Assembly (NCBI RefSeq): GCF_011300455.1
Contig: NZ_CP049869.1
Span: forward strand, 1,302,001-1,366,000
Reading direction: 5' to 3'
Origin: Sphingomonas piscis
GTDB lineage: Bacteria; Pseudomonadota; Alphaproteobacteria; Sphingomonadales; Sphingomonadaceae
DNA length: 64,000 nt
This document shows, one piece after another, positions 9,078 to 17,809 of the stretch (positions are counted from its first letter, which is position 1; the number at the start of each line of letters is the position of its first letter). The notes below the pieces were generated by a model. That model ran no database searches and had not been told where the DNA came from. It saw nothing but the letters and a program-made list of their open reading frames with translations. Both the position numbers and the translations under genes were made by a program.

Positions 9078-11554
9078 CAGCTCTTCTCCGCCAACAAGGT
9101 GCGAACCTCCGCCGCCGTTCCAAGCGACAGCGCTTGTTCGGCCAGCGCGCGGCAATCTGCCGTCGTAAGGTTGCGGACGGCTGCCTTGACCTCCGGCACC
9201 GCGGCCGGGACGGCGGACAGCTCCGTCGCGCCCAGGCCGATGAGCAGGGGCGCGGCCCGCGGTTCTGATGCCAACCCGCCGCAAATGCCAAGCCATTTCC
9301 CCTTGGTCGCGGCACCCTGCGCGGCTTGAGCGATCAGGCGCAGCACGGCCGGGTGCAGCGCGTCCACCATCCCCGCCACGGCCTGATTCCCGCGATCGAC
9401 GGCAAGGGCATATTGGCTGAGATCGTTGGTGCCGACGGACAGGAAGTCCGCTTCCTCGGCCAGACTGTCGGCAAGTACCGCGGCGCTCGGCGTTTCGATC
9501 ATGACCCCCAGCGGCACATGGTCTTCGCTTCCGGCTGCCGCCTGCGCCTCCGCGAGCAAGGCACGCACGGCCCGGAGTTCGGCAACGTCGACGATCATCG
9601 GCACCATGATCCGGCACTGGTTGGCGGGAACGCTCGCGAGGATTGCGCGCAGCTGAGTCGACAGCAGGTCTGGCCGGGCAAGGCTCAGCCTGACGCCGCG
9701 GCGGCCAAGGGCGGGATTCTCCTCCGCCGGCTGATCGAGATAGGGCACCGGCTTGTCGCCGCCGATGTCCAACGTGCGGACGATCAGCGGCCTGCCGCCG
9801 AGTGCCTGGGCAATACTTCGGTAGACGTCGCGCTGCTCCTCGAACGTCGGAGCTGCCGGTCGGTCGAGGAACAGGAATTCGGTCCGGAGCAGGCCGCACC
9901 CTTCGGCGCCATATTCCACCGCGCGGGCCGCATCCTCAACCGATCCAAGATTGGCGAAGACTTCGATTCGGGTCCCGTCCGCCATGATGCAGTCCGCCGC
10001 CGCCGCCTGCTGCTGGTCCGACCGGATTGCAGATTCGGCTGTGATCGTTGCCCGGGTCCGCTCCACCTGCTCTGCGCTCGGGGCAGCATTGAAGCGTCCG
10101 GCGGTCGCATCGAGGATCGCCATCGTTCCGTCTGGAACCGACAGAATACCGTCTCCCGCCGCAACCAGCATCGGCAGCCCTGCCGATGCCGCGAGGATGG
10201 CAACGTGCGACGTCGGACCGCCGCCGGCGCTCACGATCCCGCCGACGCGGTCGGCTGGAAGCGCCATGAATTGTGAAGGCAGCAGATTGTCGGCGATGAT
10301 GATCGCGGTGTCAGGGATGGCGGTTGCGTCGATCTCCGGCTGTCCGGTCATCTTGGCGATCAGCCGCCGCTCGACATCGACCAGATCGTCGATCCGCTCG
10401 ATCAGGAAGGCGTCCCCCGTCCTGCGAATCTGGTCCGCCATCTCGCGCGTCGCCGCACGCCAAGCGTACGGTGCGCTTCGGCCCGCATCGATATGCCGCA
10501 ATGCCGCAACCGCCAGCTCCGGATCCTCGAGGATCGCGCGATGGGCAAAGGCGACGCCGCTGGCACCTTCGACCTGCTTGCCAAGCTCGTCGCGCAAGGC
10601 GTCGACGGCGCCGTGAAGCCGCGCCTGTTCCGCAGCAACGCCCACCCCATCGGCAGGCACATCGGCGTCGGCCGCAATCAACTGAACCACTGGGCCGATC
10701 GCCAGTCCGGGGGCGGCGCAGACGCCGGGAAAGCGTGGTCCCGAGGCGATTGGAACGACTTCCGCAGGACGGGGGGCAGCGGCGTTCAGCTCGCCCATCC
10801 CGCTGTCGATCAGGCTTTTGACCGTCTCCGCCGCCGCGTGCGCATCCTCGCCGGACGCCGAGATGACGATGTCAGCGCCGTGACCGATCCCGAGGGTCAG
10901 CAGGGCAATCGTGCTCCTGGCATTGCCGGACCGACCGTTGGCCTCGATCTGCACCTCGGCGGTAAAGGGCTTGAGCGCCGCAGCGATCCGTGCCGCGGGC
11001 CGGGCGTGGATTCCATGGGCCAACCGGACGACCGTTTGCAGCCGCACGGCCCCGGAGATTTGCGATGCTGATGCCGCGACCAAGCCTCCATCATCGCCGC
11101 TGCCGACCAGATGGAGCAGCGGTTCCCCCGCCCGCACTGCCCGGTTCAACGCAAGCGGCCGAACCTCATAGCCTTCGGACAGCAGGAGGATGGGTGTGAG
11201 CAGGCTCTTGGCGCCACGTGCCACCGCCTCGAGATCGATGGCGATCAGCGGGTCGCCGGCGCTCACGCGTGCACCGACCTCGGTCTTTACGGCGAACCCA
11301 CGCCCCCCGAGTGCCACCGTTTCCAGCCCAACGTGGATCAGCAGTTCCGCACCATTTGCGAGCCGCAGTGTGATGGAGTGCGAGGTCGGCGCAATGGCGA
11401 TGACTTCACCGTCCGCCGGGGCGCATAGCTCCGGCCCAAGCGGATCGATGGCGAGACCGTCGCCCATCATTCCTTCGGCAAATACGGGGTCGTCGACCTC
11501 GGCAAGTGGCCGGACCCAGCCGGTCAGCGGCGCCTTCAGCAACAGGTCGGTCAA
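9077..11554 (-). CDS. PTS multiphosphoryl transfer protein EIIA(Glc)-HPr-EI
   Basis: An 825-residue cytosolic fusion supplying all soluble PTS steps from PEP to the membrane EIIBC. Residues 1-150 form EIIA of the glucose class with active His74 (LLIHVGLETV). Residues about 165-255 form HPr with active His183 (HGIHARPAARI) and the regulatory-serine region ARSTIALL. Residues about 270-825 form enzyme I with the phospho-histidine motif GGGPTSHVAIL, the PEP-binding block LLRTEFLFLDR, and the C-terminal DLSQYALAVDR and GICGGLASE catalytic Cys. Start is TTG: an in-frame stop lies 3 codons upstream (TGA AGC ATC TTG) and no ATG is available. It is cotranscribed with the TonB receptor upstream and EIIBC downstream, which suggests a GlcNAc-dedicated phosphorelay. 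Confidence 0.94.
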   Translation of the reverse strand: MTDLLLKAPLTGWVRPLAEVDDPVFAEGMMGDGLAIDPLGPELCAPADGEVIAIAPTSHSITLRLANGAELLIHVGLETVALGGRGFAVKTEVGARVSAGDPLIAIDLEAVARGAKSLLTPILLLSEGYEVRPLALNRAVRAGEPLLHLVGSGDDGGLVAASASQISGAVRLQTVVRLAHGIHARPAARIAAALKPFTAEVQIEANGRSGNARSTIALLTLGIGHGADIVISASGEDAHAAAETVKSLIDSGMGELNAAAPRPAEVVPIASGPRFPGVCAAPGLAIGPVVQLIAADADVPADGVGVAAEQARLHGAVDALRDELGKQVEGASGVAFAHRAILEDPELAVAALRHIDAGRSAPYAWRAATREMADQIRRTGDAFLIERIDDLVDVERRLIAKMTGQPEIDATAIPDTAIIIADNLLPSQFMALPADRVGGIVSAGGGPTSHVAILAASAGLPMLVAAGDGILSVPDGTMAILDATAGRFNAAPSAEQVERTRATITAESAIRSDQQQAAAADCIMADGTRIEVFANLGSVEDAARAVEYGAEGCGLLRTEFLFLDRPAAPTFEEQRDVYRSIAQALGGRPLIVRTLDIGGDKPVPYLDQPAEENPALGRRGVRLSLARPDLLSTQLRAILASVPANQCRIMVPMIVDVAELRAVRALLAEAQAAAGSEDHVPLGVMIETPSAAVLADSLAEEADFLSVGTNDLSQYALAVDRGNQAVAGMVDALHPAVLRLIAQAAQGAATKGKWLGICGGLASEPRAAPLLIGLGATELSAVPAAVPEVKAAVRNLTTADCRALAEQALSLGTAAEVRTLLAEKS

Positions 11555-11692
11555 GATGCTTCACACGTCACTGGGATCGACCTGGCTCCTCGTCCGCCAT
11601 TCATGCGCCTGAGCGCAAGGCGAGGCAACGCCGTGGCGGCAGCGGCAGGCGATGCATGGGGGTACATGGCCTGCCGCTGCCGGATGGCCTGC

Positions 11693-14386
11693 CTAGAAGC
11701 GGAACCGGGCGCCGACGTAGAATTGCCGGCCATTGTTGTAGATGCCGCGCGGCCGGGTCGTGGTTCCGCTATATTGCTCGATCTTCTCTTCCGTCAGGTT
11801 GATGGCGTCGAAGGTGAGTGCGACGTTGCGGTTGATGTTGGCGCTGACCGACGCGTCGAGCGACGCCGTCGCTTTCTGGTTGAGCGGCGCCGCACGGTCG
11901 TAGGTGATGAAGAATTTCGACCGGTAGTTGTAGCTGAGCCGCGCCGACAGGAAGCTGTTTTCGAAATAGCCGGTGAGGTTCAGCGCATGCTTGGACACGC
12001 CCGGAACTTCGCCCTCGCCGTCGAAATTGGCGTCGGCAAAGGTGTAGTTCACGATGGCTCCGAAGCCGCCCCACAAGTTGCGCTGCGCCTGGATCTCGAA
12101 GCCCTTGTTGGTCCCGCCCGGCCCGTTGGCGCGGCGGTTCACGTCGAAGGTGCAGTTGTAAAGGTTTTCCGCCGGGTTCGCCGGCGTACAACGCGACAGG
12201 TTCGGCGTTGCTGTCTGAACCGGGAACACCTCCTGGCTGATGTCGTCAGTGATGTAGGACTTGATGTCCTTGAAGAAGACGGCAGCGGCAACCAGCGTGT
12301 CGCGATCCGGATACCATTCGAGCGAAGCATCGGCCTGGTTCGCGCGATACGGCTCTACGCGGGGATCGCCCCCGGCTGCCGTCAGCGAACCGGGGTTGAG
12401 GTTCACGCGCGGCACGATGTCGGTGTAATCCGGGCGGGCAACGGTGCGCCCGACCGCGAGCCTCAGGACCAGGTTGGGATTGAGATCGATCGCGACGTTC
12501 GCGCTCGGCAGCACGTCGGTGTAGCTGCGCTTGGCGGTCACCGGCAGGTAGACGCCGAACGCATTGTCGTTGACGGTATCGGGTCCTGCGGGAACGCCGA
12601 TCAGATTGCCGGTCGAGGTCTGCCGGGTGCGGACGACACGAACGCCGACGTTGCCGCGCCACCCGTCGCCCTTCAGCTTCAGCATGCCGTAGCCACCGAG
12701 CGCTTTTTCGCTGATCGAGTGGTTCTCCGGCGGATTGATGATTCGCGCGCGAACGCTTGCCGGCTGGCTGAAGTAGATGTCCTCCAGCGCCTGGCGGTCC
12801 ACCTGCCAGAAGCTCGTGAGCGTGCCGGGCGACGCCACTCCGTCGAGGAAGTCGCCGGGGGTCAGGCCGCCGGCAAAGTCGGTGGAATCGCACGGCCCGC
12901 CGCAGCCTTGCGCGAGTAGCGGCAGGAAGAACCCGCCGTAGGTGGTCGCGAGGAACACCGTCTTGCGGTCATGGTCAGTGTACTTTCCGCCGAACTTGAC
13001 CGCGTCGAGGATGCCGGACCCGATTTCATGCTCGTAATCGACGTAGGCGTACTTCTCTTTGTCCGTGTTCGTGATCTTGTGGAGCGAGCCGAAATCGAAA
13101 GCGAGATCGCTGGGATCCGTCGGATCCACGCCCGTGAAACTGACCTTGGGAGCGCGCCCCGTCAGGTCGTAGGTGAAGGCGCCCGGCGCCCCGCCTTCGT
13201 AGAAGGGCTGTGCCGTCGTATCCCCATGTGCCTCGGTATAGCCGGTCTTGAAGTGCAAGGTGCCGGCATCGCTCACCTGCCACTTGGCATCGAAATCGGC
13301 TGACCAGGTCTTCGCAAAGGCTTTCCGGTCGATAGCGTCGTAAACCACCGCGCGCCCACCCGGTGTCGAGGTGATCGTACCGGACACGGCGGTGCCATCC
13401 TCGATCTGCGCATTCGTCAGCGTGCCCCCGCCGCCAAGCGCATTCGAGCCCCAGGCAAGATAGTTCTGGTTGAAGTTGTCGGCCCCGAATTTGGAATAAA
13501 GTCCGGTGACGTTGATCTCGAGGTCGTCGGTCGGCTTGAACTGCAGGCCGACATTGGCGCCATAGCGTTCACGCTCCTGCTTGAAGAGCGCCGAACCGAT
13601 CAGCGATGGGACAAGGACCGGCCCACTTGCGGTCGGCTGGGTGAAATAGCCGAGCACCTCGACACCGTCCCGGCGGATATCGCGCTTCTGGTAGACCGCG
13701 CCAACCAGCACGCCGAATGTTTCCGCATCATTCTTCCAGCTGAACAGGCCGGATGCCTGCGGGTCCCAGCTCTTGCGCAGGCTGGAATAGACCATCTGCG
13801 CCGAGCCGGTCAGGGTGAATGCGTCCAGATCCAGCGGGTTGCGGGTGTGGACGTTGATGGTGCCGCCGATGCCCCCTTCTTCGACGTCCGCCTGCGGGCT
13901 CTTGTATACTTCGACGGTGCCGACGATCTCGGCCGGAAGCGTCAGATAGTTGAAGCTGCGGGTGGCGGAGAGCTGCTCCAGCACGAACCAGTCGGCAGTC
14001 GCGATGGCGTGGCCGTTGACCAGAGTCTTGGTGAGGTTCGGGGCGGTGGCGCGGAGCGACACGCGCTCGCCTTCACCGAACTCGCGATTGATGACGACGC
14101 CCGGAACGCGCTGAAGCGCTTCGGCGACATTCTTGTCCGGGAATTTGCCGATGTCCTCGGCGGTGATGACGTCCTGAACGACGTCGGCATTGCGCTTGGC
14201 CGAGATCGACTTGCGGAGCGATTGGCGAATGCCGGTGACGACGATCTCGCCATTGTCGCCCTCGCTGGCTGCCGCTGCGGCTGCAGTCGAGTCCGGTGAT
14301 GTAGAAGGGTCAGTCTGCGCCGCTGCCGGTGTCGCCATCAACGCCAGAAAGCTTGCGGATCCAATGAGCAGAGCGTGCTGTTTCAT
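11693..14386 (-). CDS. TonB-dependent receptor of the GlcNAc/chitin-oligosaccharide regulon
   Basis: An 897-residue outer-membrane receptor. The signal peptide (to PAAAQ, about residue 24) is followed by a plug domain with EIVVTGIRQSLRKSI and NVAEALQRVPGVVI, a long beta-barrel and a terminal aromatic signature ending FRF. This plug style (ITAEDIGKFPDKN) is typical of sugar-linked receptors in sphingomonads, caulobacters and xanthomonads. ATG 14386 is preferred over ATG 14392 because AGGGGA lies 6 bases upstream of it. It is the first gene of the minus-strand nag operon and faces the GntR regulator across a control region with repeated boxes, so it is presumably repressed by that regulator. 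Substrate (GlcNAc or chitooligosaccharides) is inferred from context. Confidence 0.93.
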   Translation of the reverse strand: MKQHALLIGSASFLALMATPAAAQTDPSTSPDSTAAAAAASEGDNGEIVVTGIRQSLRKSISAKRNADVVQDVITAEDIGKFPDKNVAEALQRVPGVVINREFGEGERVSLRATAPNLTKTLVNGHAIATADWFVLEQLSATRSFNYLTLPAEIVGTVEVYKSPQADVEEGGIGGTINVHTRNPLDLDAFTLTGSAQMVYSSLRKSWDPQASGLFSWKNDAETFGVLVGAVYQKRDIRRDGVEVLGYFTQPTASGPVLVPSLIGSALFKQERERYGANVGLQFKPTDDLEINVTGLYSKFGADNFNQNYLAWGSNALGGGGTLTNAQIEDGTAVSGTITSTPGGRAVVYDAIDRKAFAKTWSADFDAKWQVSDAGTLHFKTGYTEAHGDTTAQPFYEGGAPGAFTYDLTGRAPKVSFTGVDPTDPSDLAFDFGSLHKITNTDKEKYAYVDYEHEIGSGILDAVKFGGKYTDHDRKTVFLATTYGGFFLPLLAQGCGGPCDSTDFAGGLTPGDFLDGVASPGTLTSFWQVDRQALEDIYFSQPASVRARIINPPENHSISEKALGGYGMLKLKGDGWRGNVGVRVVRTRQTSTGNLIGVPAGPDTVNDNAFGVYLPVTAKRSYTDVLPSANVAIDLNPNLVLRLAVGRTVARPDYTDIVPRVNLNPGSLTAAGGDPRVEPYRANQADASLEWYPDRDTLVAAAVFFKDIKSYITDDISQEVFPVQTATPNLSRCTPANPAENLYNCTFDVNRRANGPGGTNKGFEIQAQRNLWGGFGAIVNYTFADANFDGEGEVPGVSKHALNLTGYFENSFLSARLSYNYRSKFFITYDRAAPLNQKATASLDASVSANINRNVALTFDAINLTEEKIEQYSGTTTRPRGIYNNGRQFYVGARFRF

Positions 14387-14410
14387 GTCCATTCCCCTGT
14401 TGCCCCAACT

Positions 14411-14454
14411 GCATGCCAATAGCATACCAATGCCGTACCATCATGCATACCAAT
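14411..14454. promoter_or_regulatory. Tandem ACCAAT-type boxes in the divergent nag control region (putative GntR/NagQ operator)
   Basis: Four imperfect 10-base direct repeats occur at 14411 (GCATGCCAAT), 14422 (GCATACCAAT), 14433 (CCGTACCATC) and 14445 (GCATACCAAT). Start-to-start spacing is 11, 11 and 12 bases, about one helical turn. An inverted AATTGGT copy sits at 14526-14532, nearer the regulator gene. TACCA matches the half-site TGGTA/TACCA of HutC-type GntR repressors that control nag genes. The boxes lie within the 187-base gap between the TonB receptor and the GntR gene. Operator function is inferred. Confidence 0.6.
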
Positions 14455-14573
14455 TTAGCCGTCAAGAGGTGGAAACAAAAAAGTCATGCAACAGTCTTGC
14501 TATTCTTGTCGGGCAAGAGGTACGTAATTGGTTCTAATGTTAGGGTCCGCTTTCCGGCGGATGGGGAGAGGCA

Positions 14574-15314
14574 ATGTCACTGGCCAGCGAGTTGGGGCCG
14601 CTTGATGCGCTTGGGCGAGCGCCGCTTTACCAGCGGCTGCAGCTGGCGCTGCGCGGCGCGATCGAGCGCCAGCTTCTGAAGCCGGAAGATGCACTTCCGC
14701 CCGAGCGTGATCTCGCCTCCGACTTCGACGTGTCCCGAATCACGGTCCGTAAAGCGCTCGACGGCCTGGTCGCCGACGGCCTCCTCACGCGTCGCCATGG
14801 TGCCGGCACGTTCGTCGCCGGCCGCGTCGAGAAGCAATTCTCCAAGCTCACCAGCTTTTCCGAAGACATGGCATCGCGGGGCCGAGTCCCGCGCAGCGAG
14901 TGGCTGAGCAAGGTGGAAAGCCTGGTCTCGCCCGACGAATCGCTGACGCTCGGCCTCAGTCCCGGCAGCCGCGTCTTCCGTTTCTCTCGTATCCGCTTCG
15001 CCGATCAGATGCCGATGGCGATCGAGGAATCGACCGTTCCGAGTTTCGCCCTCGGCAGCGCCGACGAGGTGGAGGCGTCTTTGTACGAAGCGCTGGACAT
15101 ACGCGGCCACCGGCCTGCCCGGGCCTTGCAGCGCCTGCGCGCCGTTCTCTTCGATGCCGAGCAGGCGAGGCTGCTGCGGATCGAGCAAGGCGCCCCGGGG
15201 TTGTTGATCGAGCGCCGCGGTTACCTCGAGGACGGGCGCGCGGTGGAGATGACCCGCAGCTGGTATCGCGGCGACGCTTATGATTTCGTGGCGGAGTTGA
15301 ACGCACAGGCATGA
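14574..15314 (+). CDS. nagQ: GntR-family (HutC subfamily) repressor of N-acetylglucosamine genes, NagQ-like
   Basis: A 246-residue transcription factor. Residues about 15-80 form a winged helix-turn-helix of the GntR type (PERDLASDFDVSRITVRKAL, GAGTFVAGRV). Residues about 95-240 form a UTRA ligand domain (TSFSEDMASRG, RFSRIRFADQMPMAIEES, SWYRGDAYDFV). UTRA repressors of this class release DNA on binding GlcNAc-6-phosphate or GlcN-6-phosphate. It is transcribed divergently from the TonB/PTS operon and overlaps nagB-II by ATGA at 15311-15314, so it is coexpressed with the catabolic genes and probably autoregulated through the upstream boxes. The symbol rests on context and family, not on a match. 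Confidence 0.88.
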   Translation: MSLASELGPLDALGRAPLYQRLQLALRGAIERQLLKPEDALPPERDLASDFDVSRITVRKALDGLVADGLLTRRHGAGTFVAGRVEKQFSKLTSFSEDMASRGRVPRSEWLSKVESLVSPDESLTLGLSPGSRVFRFSRIRFADQMPMAIEESTVPSFALGSADEVEASLYEALDIRGHRPARALQRLRAVLFDAEQARLLRIEQGAPGLLIERRGYLEDGRAVEMTRSWYRGDAYDFVAELNAQA

Positions 15315-16342
15315 CGGACGCGCAATCCACCCTGATGTTCGCCGAGGCTGCGTCGGCAGCTTCGGTGCTGGAGGAGCAGCGCCGCCGTAATCGTGCCGTC
15401 GTTTCCCAGCTCGGCGAGCGGCTGCGCGCGACCCGTCCCACCGCCGTACTGACCTGTGCACGCGGCAGCTCCGACCATGCCGCAACCTTCGCCCGCTATC
15501 TGATCGAGACGCGTGCCGGCGTTCTGACCAGCTCGCAGGCGCCGTCGATCGCCTCGGTTTACGACAGCCAGCCGCAAACCGGCCGCTCCCTGTGCATCGC
15601 CATCTCCCAGTCCGGAAAGAGCCCTGACATCCTCGCCGCGGCCAGCGCAGCGCGGCAATCCGGCGCGCACCTCCTGGCGCTGGTCAATGTCGAGGACAGC
15701 CCGCTCGCTCAGCTCGCCGACACGGTGCTTCCGCTCTGCGCCGGCAAGGAGACCAGCGTTGCCGCCACCAAAAGCTACATCGCCGCGCTTGCCGCCATCG
15801 TCGACTTGGTCGCCGAATGGACGGAGGATCAGGTTCTGGCCGAAGCGCTTGAGCAGGCACCCGATCTCCTTCGCCGATCGTGGGAAGCGGACTGGTCGCC
15901 ACTGTCCGCCGGTCTCAACGATGTCAGCGGCCTGTTCGTGATCGGGCGCGGGCCCGGCCTCGGCATCGCGCAGGAAGCGGCGCTGAAATTCAAGGAGACC
16001 TGCGGGATCCATGCGGAGGCGTTCAGCGCTGCGGAGGTGCTTCATGGTCCGATCGCGCTCGCCGGCCCGGATTTCCCGTTGCTGGTATTCCGTCAGTCGG
16101 ACGAGAGTGCCGAAAGCATCGACTCGCTGGTTCGCGAAGTGGCGTCGCGCGGCGGCAAGCTGTTCGTCGCGGGACCCACGGTCGACGGTGCCGTCCATCT
16201 TCCGGTGCAGCAGGCCCATGCGGCGATTGAGCCGATGCTCCAGATCCAGTCCTTCTATCGCGCGGTGAATGCCCTTGCGCTTGCCCGCGGGTTCAACCCC
16301 GACCAGCCCCGTAACCTGCGCAAGGTGACGGAGACGGTATGA
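15311..16342 (+). CDS. nagB-II: Glucosamine-6-phosphate deaminase, SIS-domain type (NagB-II)
   Basis: A 343-residue protein built of two SIS (sugar isomerase) domains like the C-terminal half of GlmS but lacking the glutaminase domain. Motifs are CARGSSDHA (about residue 49), ISQSGKSPDI, GKETSVAATKS and, near the end, GIHAEAFSAAEVLHGP. Stand-alone proteins of this kind in GlcNAc gene clusters deaminate GlcN-6-P to fructose-6-P in place of classical NagB. It is cytosolic. The start ATG overlaps the stop of the GntR gene, and its stop overlaps the start of nagA, giving translational coupling through the three-gene operon. No classical NagB is visible in the window, consistent with this substitution. 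Confidence 0.9.
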   Translation: MTDAQSTLMFAEAASAASVLEEQRRRNRAVVSQLGERLRATRPTAVLTCARGSSDHAATFARYLIETRAGVLTSSQAPSIASVYDSQPQTGRSLCIAISQSGKSPDILAAASAARQSGAHLLALVNVEDSPLAQLADTVLPLCAGKETSVAATKSYIAALAAIVDLVAEWTEDQVLAEALEQAPDLLRRSWEADWSPLSAGLNDVSGLFVIGRGPGLGIAQEAALKFKETCGIHAEAFSAAEVLHGPIALAGPDFPLLVFRQSDESAESIDSLVREVASRGGKLFVAGPTVDGAVHLPVQQAHAAIEPMLQIQSFYRAVNALALARGFNPDQPRNLRKVTETV

Positions 16343-17472
16343 GCCTGCACGCGCTCGCCAATGCGACGGTGCTGACGCCCGAGGGGCTGCGTGAACGTCA
16401 CGCGGTGGTGTTGGATGGCGGACGCATCGATGCCGTCGTCCCGATTGCGGATCTCCCCTCCGGCATCGCGTTCGACGATCTTGGCGGCGACACGCTGGTG
16501 CCCGGGTTCATCGATGTTCAGGTCAACGGCGGCGGCGGCGTGCTGTTCAACGATGCGCCGACGGTGGAGGCGATCGAGGCCATCGCCACCGCGCATCGCC
16601 GCTTCGGAACCACCGGCTTGCTGCCGACCCTCATCAGCGACGATCTGGATGTGGTCCAGCGGGGCATTGCTGCGGTGGACGACGCAATCGCCGCAGGCAT
16701 TCCGGGCGTGCTTGGAATCCACATCGAGGGGCCTTTTCTCAACCGGCAGCGCAAGGGCATCCACCACGCGAGCAAGATCCGCTTGCTCGACGAGGATGGC
16801 CTCGCGCTCGTGACCTCCCGAACCAAGGGGCGAACTTTGGTGACGCTGGCCCCGGAATGCACGACGCCGCATATGATCGCCCAGCTGGTAGAGCATGGCG
16901 TTATCGTTGCCGCAGGTCACACGGACGGGACCTATGCCGAGATCCGCGAGGCACTCGACCATGGTCTCAGCGGCTTCACCCACCTGTTCAACGCCATGTC
17001 CCAGCTCGGGTCGCGCGAGCCGGGCGCTGTTGGCGCCGCGCTTGAAGACCCTGCCGCATGGTGCGGGATCATCCTCGACGGGCGCCATGTCAGCGCCGTC
17101 AGCCTCAAACTGGCGCTCCGTTGCAAGCCAGCGGACCGCTTCATGCTCGTTACCGATGCTATGCCCAGTGTCGGCTCGGCCGAAAAGTCCTTCATGCTTC
17201 AGGGTCGGCCGGTGACCGTCGTCGATGGCGTATGCGTCAACGAGGACGGCACGCTTGCAGGCTCAGACCTCGACATGGCGCAAGCGGTCAGGAATGCCCA
17301 GGCGCTTCTGGGTGTAGACCTTGCAACCGCGGTGGCGATGGCAAGCGTCAATCCCGCCGCCTTCCTCGGACTGGACGGACGTCAGGGACGGATCGCGAAG
17401 GGCATGAGCGCCGATCTCGTCCAGCTGGACTCAAGCGGAGCGGTCGCAAGAAGCTGGATCGCGGGACGTTAG
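16339..17472 (+). CDS. nagA: N-acetylglucosamine-6-phosphate deacetylase
   Basis: A 377-residue amidohydrolase converting GlcNAc-6-P to GlcN-6-P and acetate in the cytosol. Visible family features are PGFIDVQVNGGGG (residues about 54-66), GIHIEGPFLNRQRKG carrying the metal-binding Glu, AAGHTDGTYAEI and GFTHLFNAMSQL with metal-ligand histidines, and the catalytic Asp in LVTDAMPSVG. Length is normal. ATGA overlap with nagB-II at 16339-16342 marks it as the last gene of the operon. Together with the PTS (which imports GlcNAc as GlcNAc-6-P) and NagB-II it completes a route to fructose-6-phosphate. A tRNA gene on the opposite strand begins 17 bases beyond its stop. Confidence 0.95.
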   Translation: MSLHALANATVLTPEGLRERHAVVLDGGRIDAVVPIADLPSGIAFDDLGGDTLVPGFIDVQVNGGGGVLFNDAPTVEAIEAIATAHRRFGTTGLLPTLISDDLDVVQRGIAAVDDAIAAGIPGVLGIHIEGPFLNRQRKGIHHASKIRLLDEDGLALVTSRTKGRTLVTLAPECTTPHMIAQLVEHGVIVAAGHTDGTYAEIREALDHGLSGFTHLFNAMSQLGSREPGAVGAALEDPAAWCGIILDGRHVSAVSLKLALRCKPADRFMLVTDAMPSVGSAEKSFMLQGRPVTVVDGVCVNEDGTLAGSDLDMAQAVRNAQALLGVDLATAVAMASVNPAAFLGLDGRQGRIAKGMSADLVQLDSSGAVARSWIAGR

Positions 17473-17489
17473 CTGCTCATCGGGGCAGA

Positions 17490-17565
17490 TGGTGCCCAGG
17501 GACGGGATCGAACCGCCGACACTGCGATTTTCAGTCGCATGCTCTACCAACTGAGCTACCTGGGC
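17490..17565 (-). tRNA. tRNA-Phe (GAA)
   Basis: A 76-base cloverleaf on the minus strand. The acceptor stem pairs GCCCAGG with CCTGGGC, with encoded CCA at the 3' end. The D-arm has AGCTCAGTTGGTAGAGC and the T-arm GGCGGTTCGATCCCGTC. The anticodon stem TGCGA/TCGCA closes the loop CTGAAAA, giving anticodon GAA. All conserved tRNA positions are recognisable. Confidence 0.98.
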
Positions 17566-17617
17566 CCACAGCGCGTGCGCTGACCGCGACTGGTGGTTCG
17601 CGCGGGCGGAGCGTCCC

Positions 17618-17809
17618 CTAACCCTCGTCTGCGCCCCTGTCCACCCCGAGTACCTCGCTCTCGGGATCGACCGGCGGACCTGGAATGGCATAGCCGTCGC
17701 CGAGCCACTGCAGGAGGTCGCGATCCTTGCAGCGGGCACTGCAGAATGGGGCGAAGTCGCTGGACGAGGGCTTCCGGCAAACCGGGCAGGGCTTAGGCTG
17801 GTTCGGCAT
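17618..17809 (-). CDS. yacG: DNA gyrase inhibitor / zinc-binding protein YacG
   Basis: A 63-residue protein with the YacG zinc ribbon: CPVC near the N-terminus (Cys8, Cys11) and CSARCK (Cys23, Cys27), followed by the conserved [14 protein letters not shown]. In E. coli the protein binds gyrase and inhibits its DNA binding. The start ATG 17809 was chosen because the zinc motif follows directly; the longer open frame upstream overlaps the RNase gene and has no family features. It overlaps the 3' end of the RNase gene by 17 bases, so the two are cotranscribed. An Asp/Glu-rich tail is usual in alphaproteobacterial members. Confidence 0.9.
   Translation of the reverse strand: MPNQPKPCPVCRKPSSSDFAPFCSARCKDRDLLQWLGDGYAIPGPPVDPESEVLGVDRGADEG

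Noticed and set aside
8127..9329. A 400-codon plus-strand open frame
   Set aside because: It lies wholly opposite the EIIBC and EI genes and its product is His/Glu/Arg-rich without any domain, as expected of an antisense shadow in high-GC DNA.
7371..9899. An 842-codon minus-strand open frame continuing upstream of the EIIBC gene
   Set aside because: Family homology to EIIC begins exactly at ATG 9077; the extra N-terminal 274 codons are Arg/Ala/Gly-rich and overlap the well-supported EI fusion in another frame.
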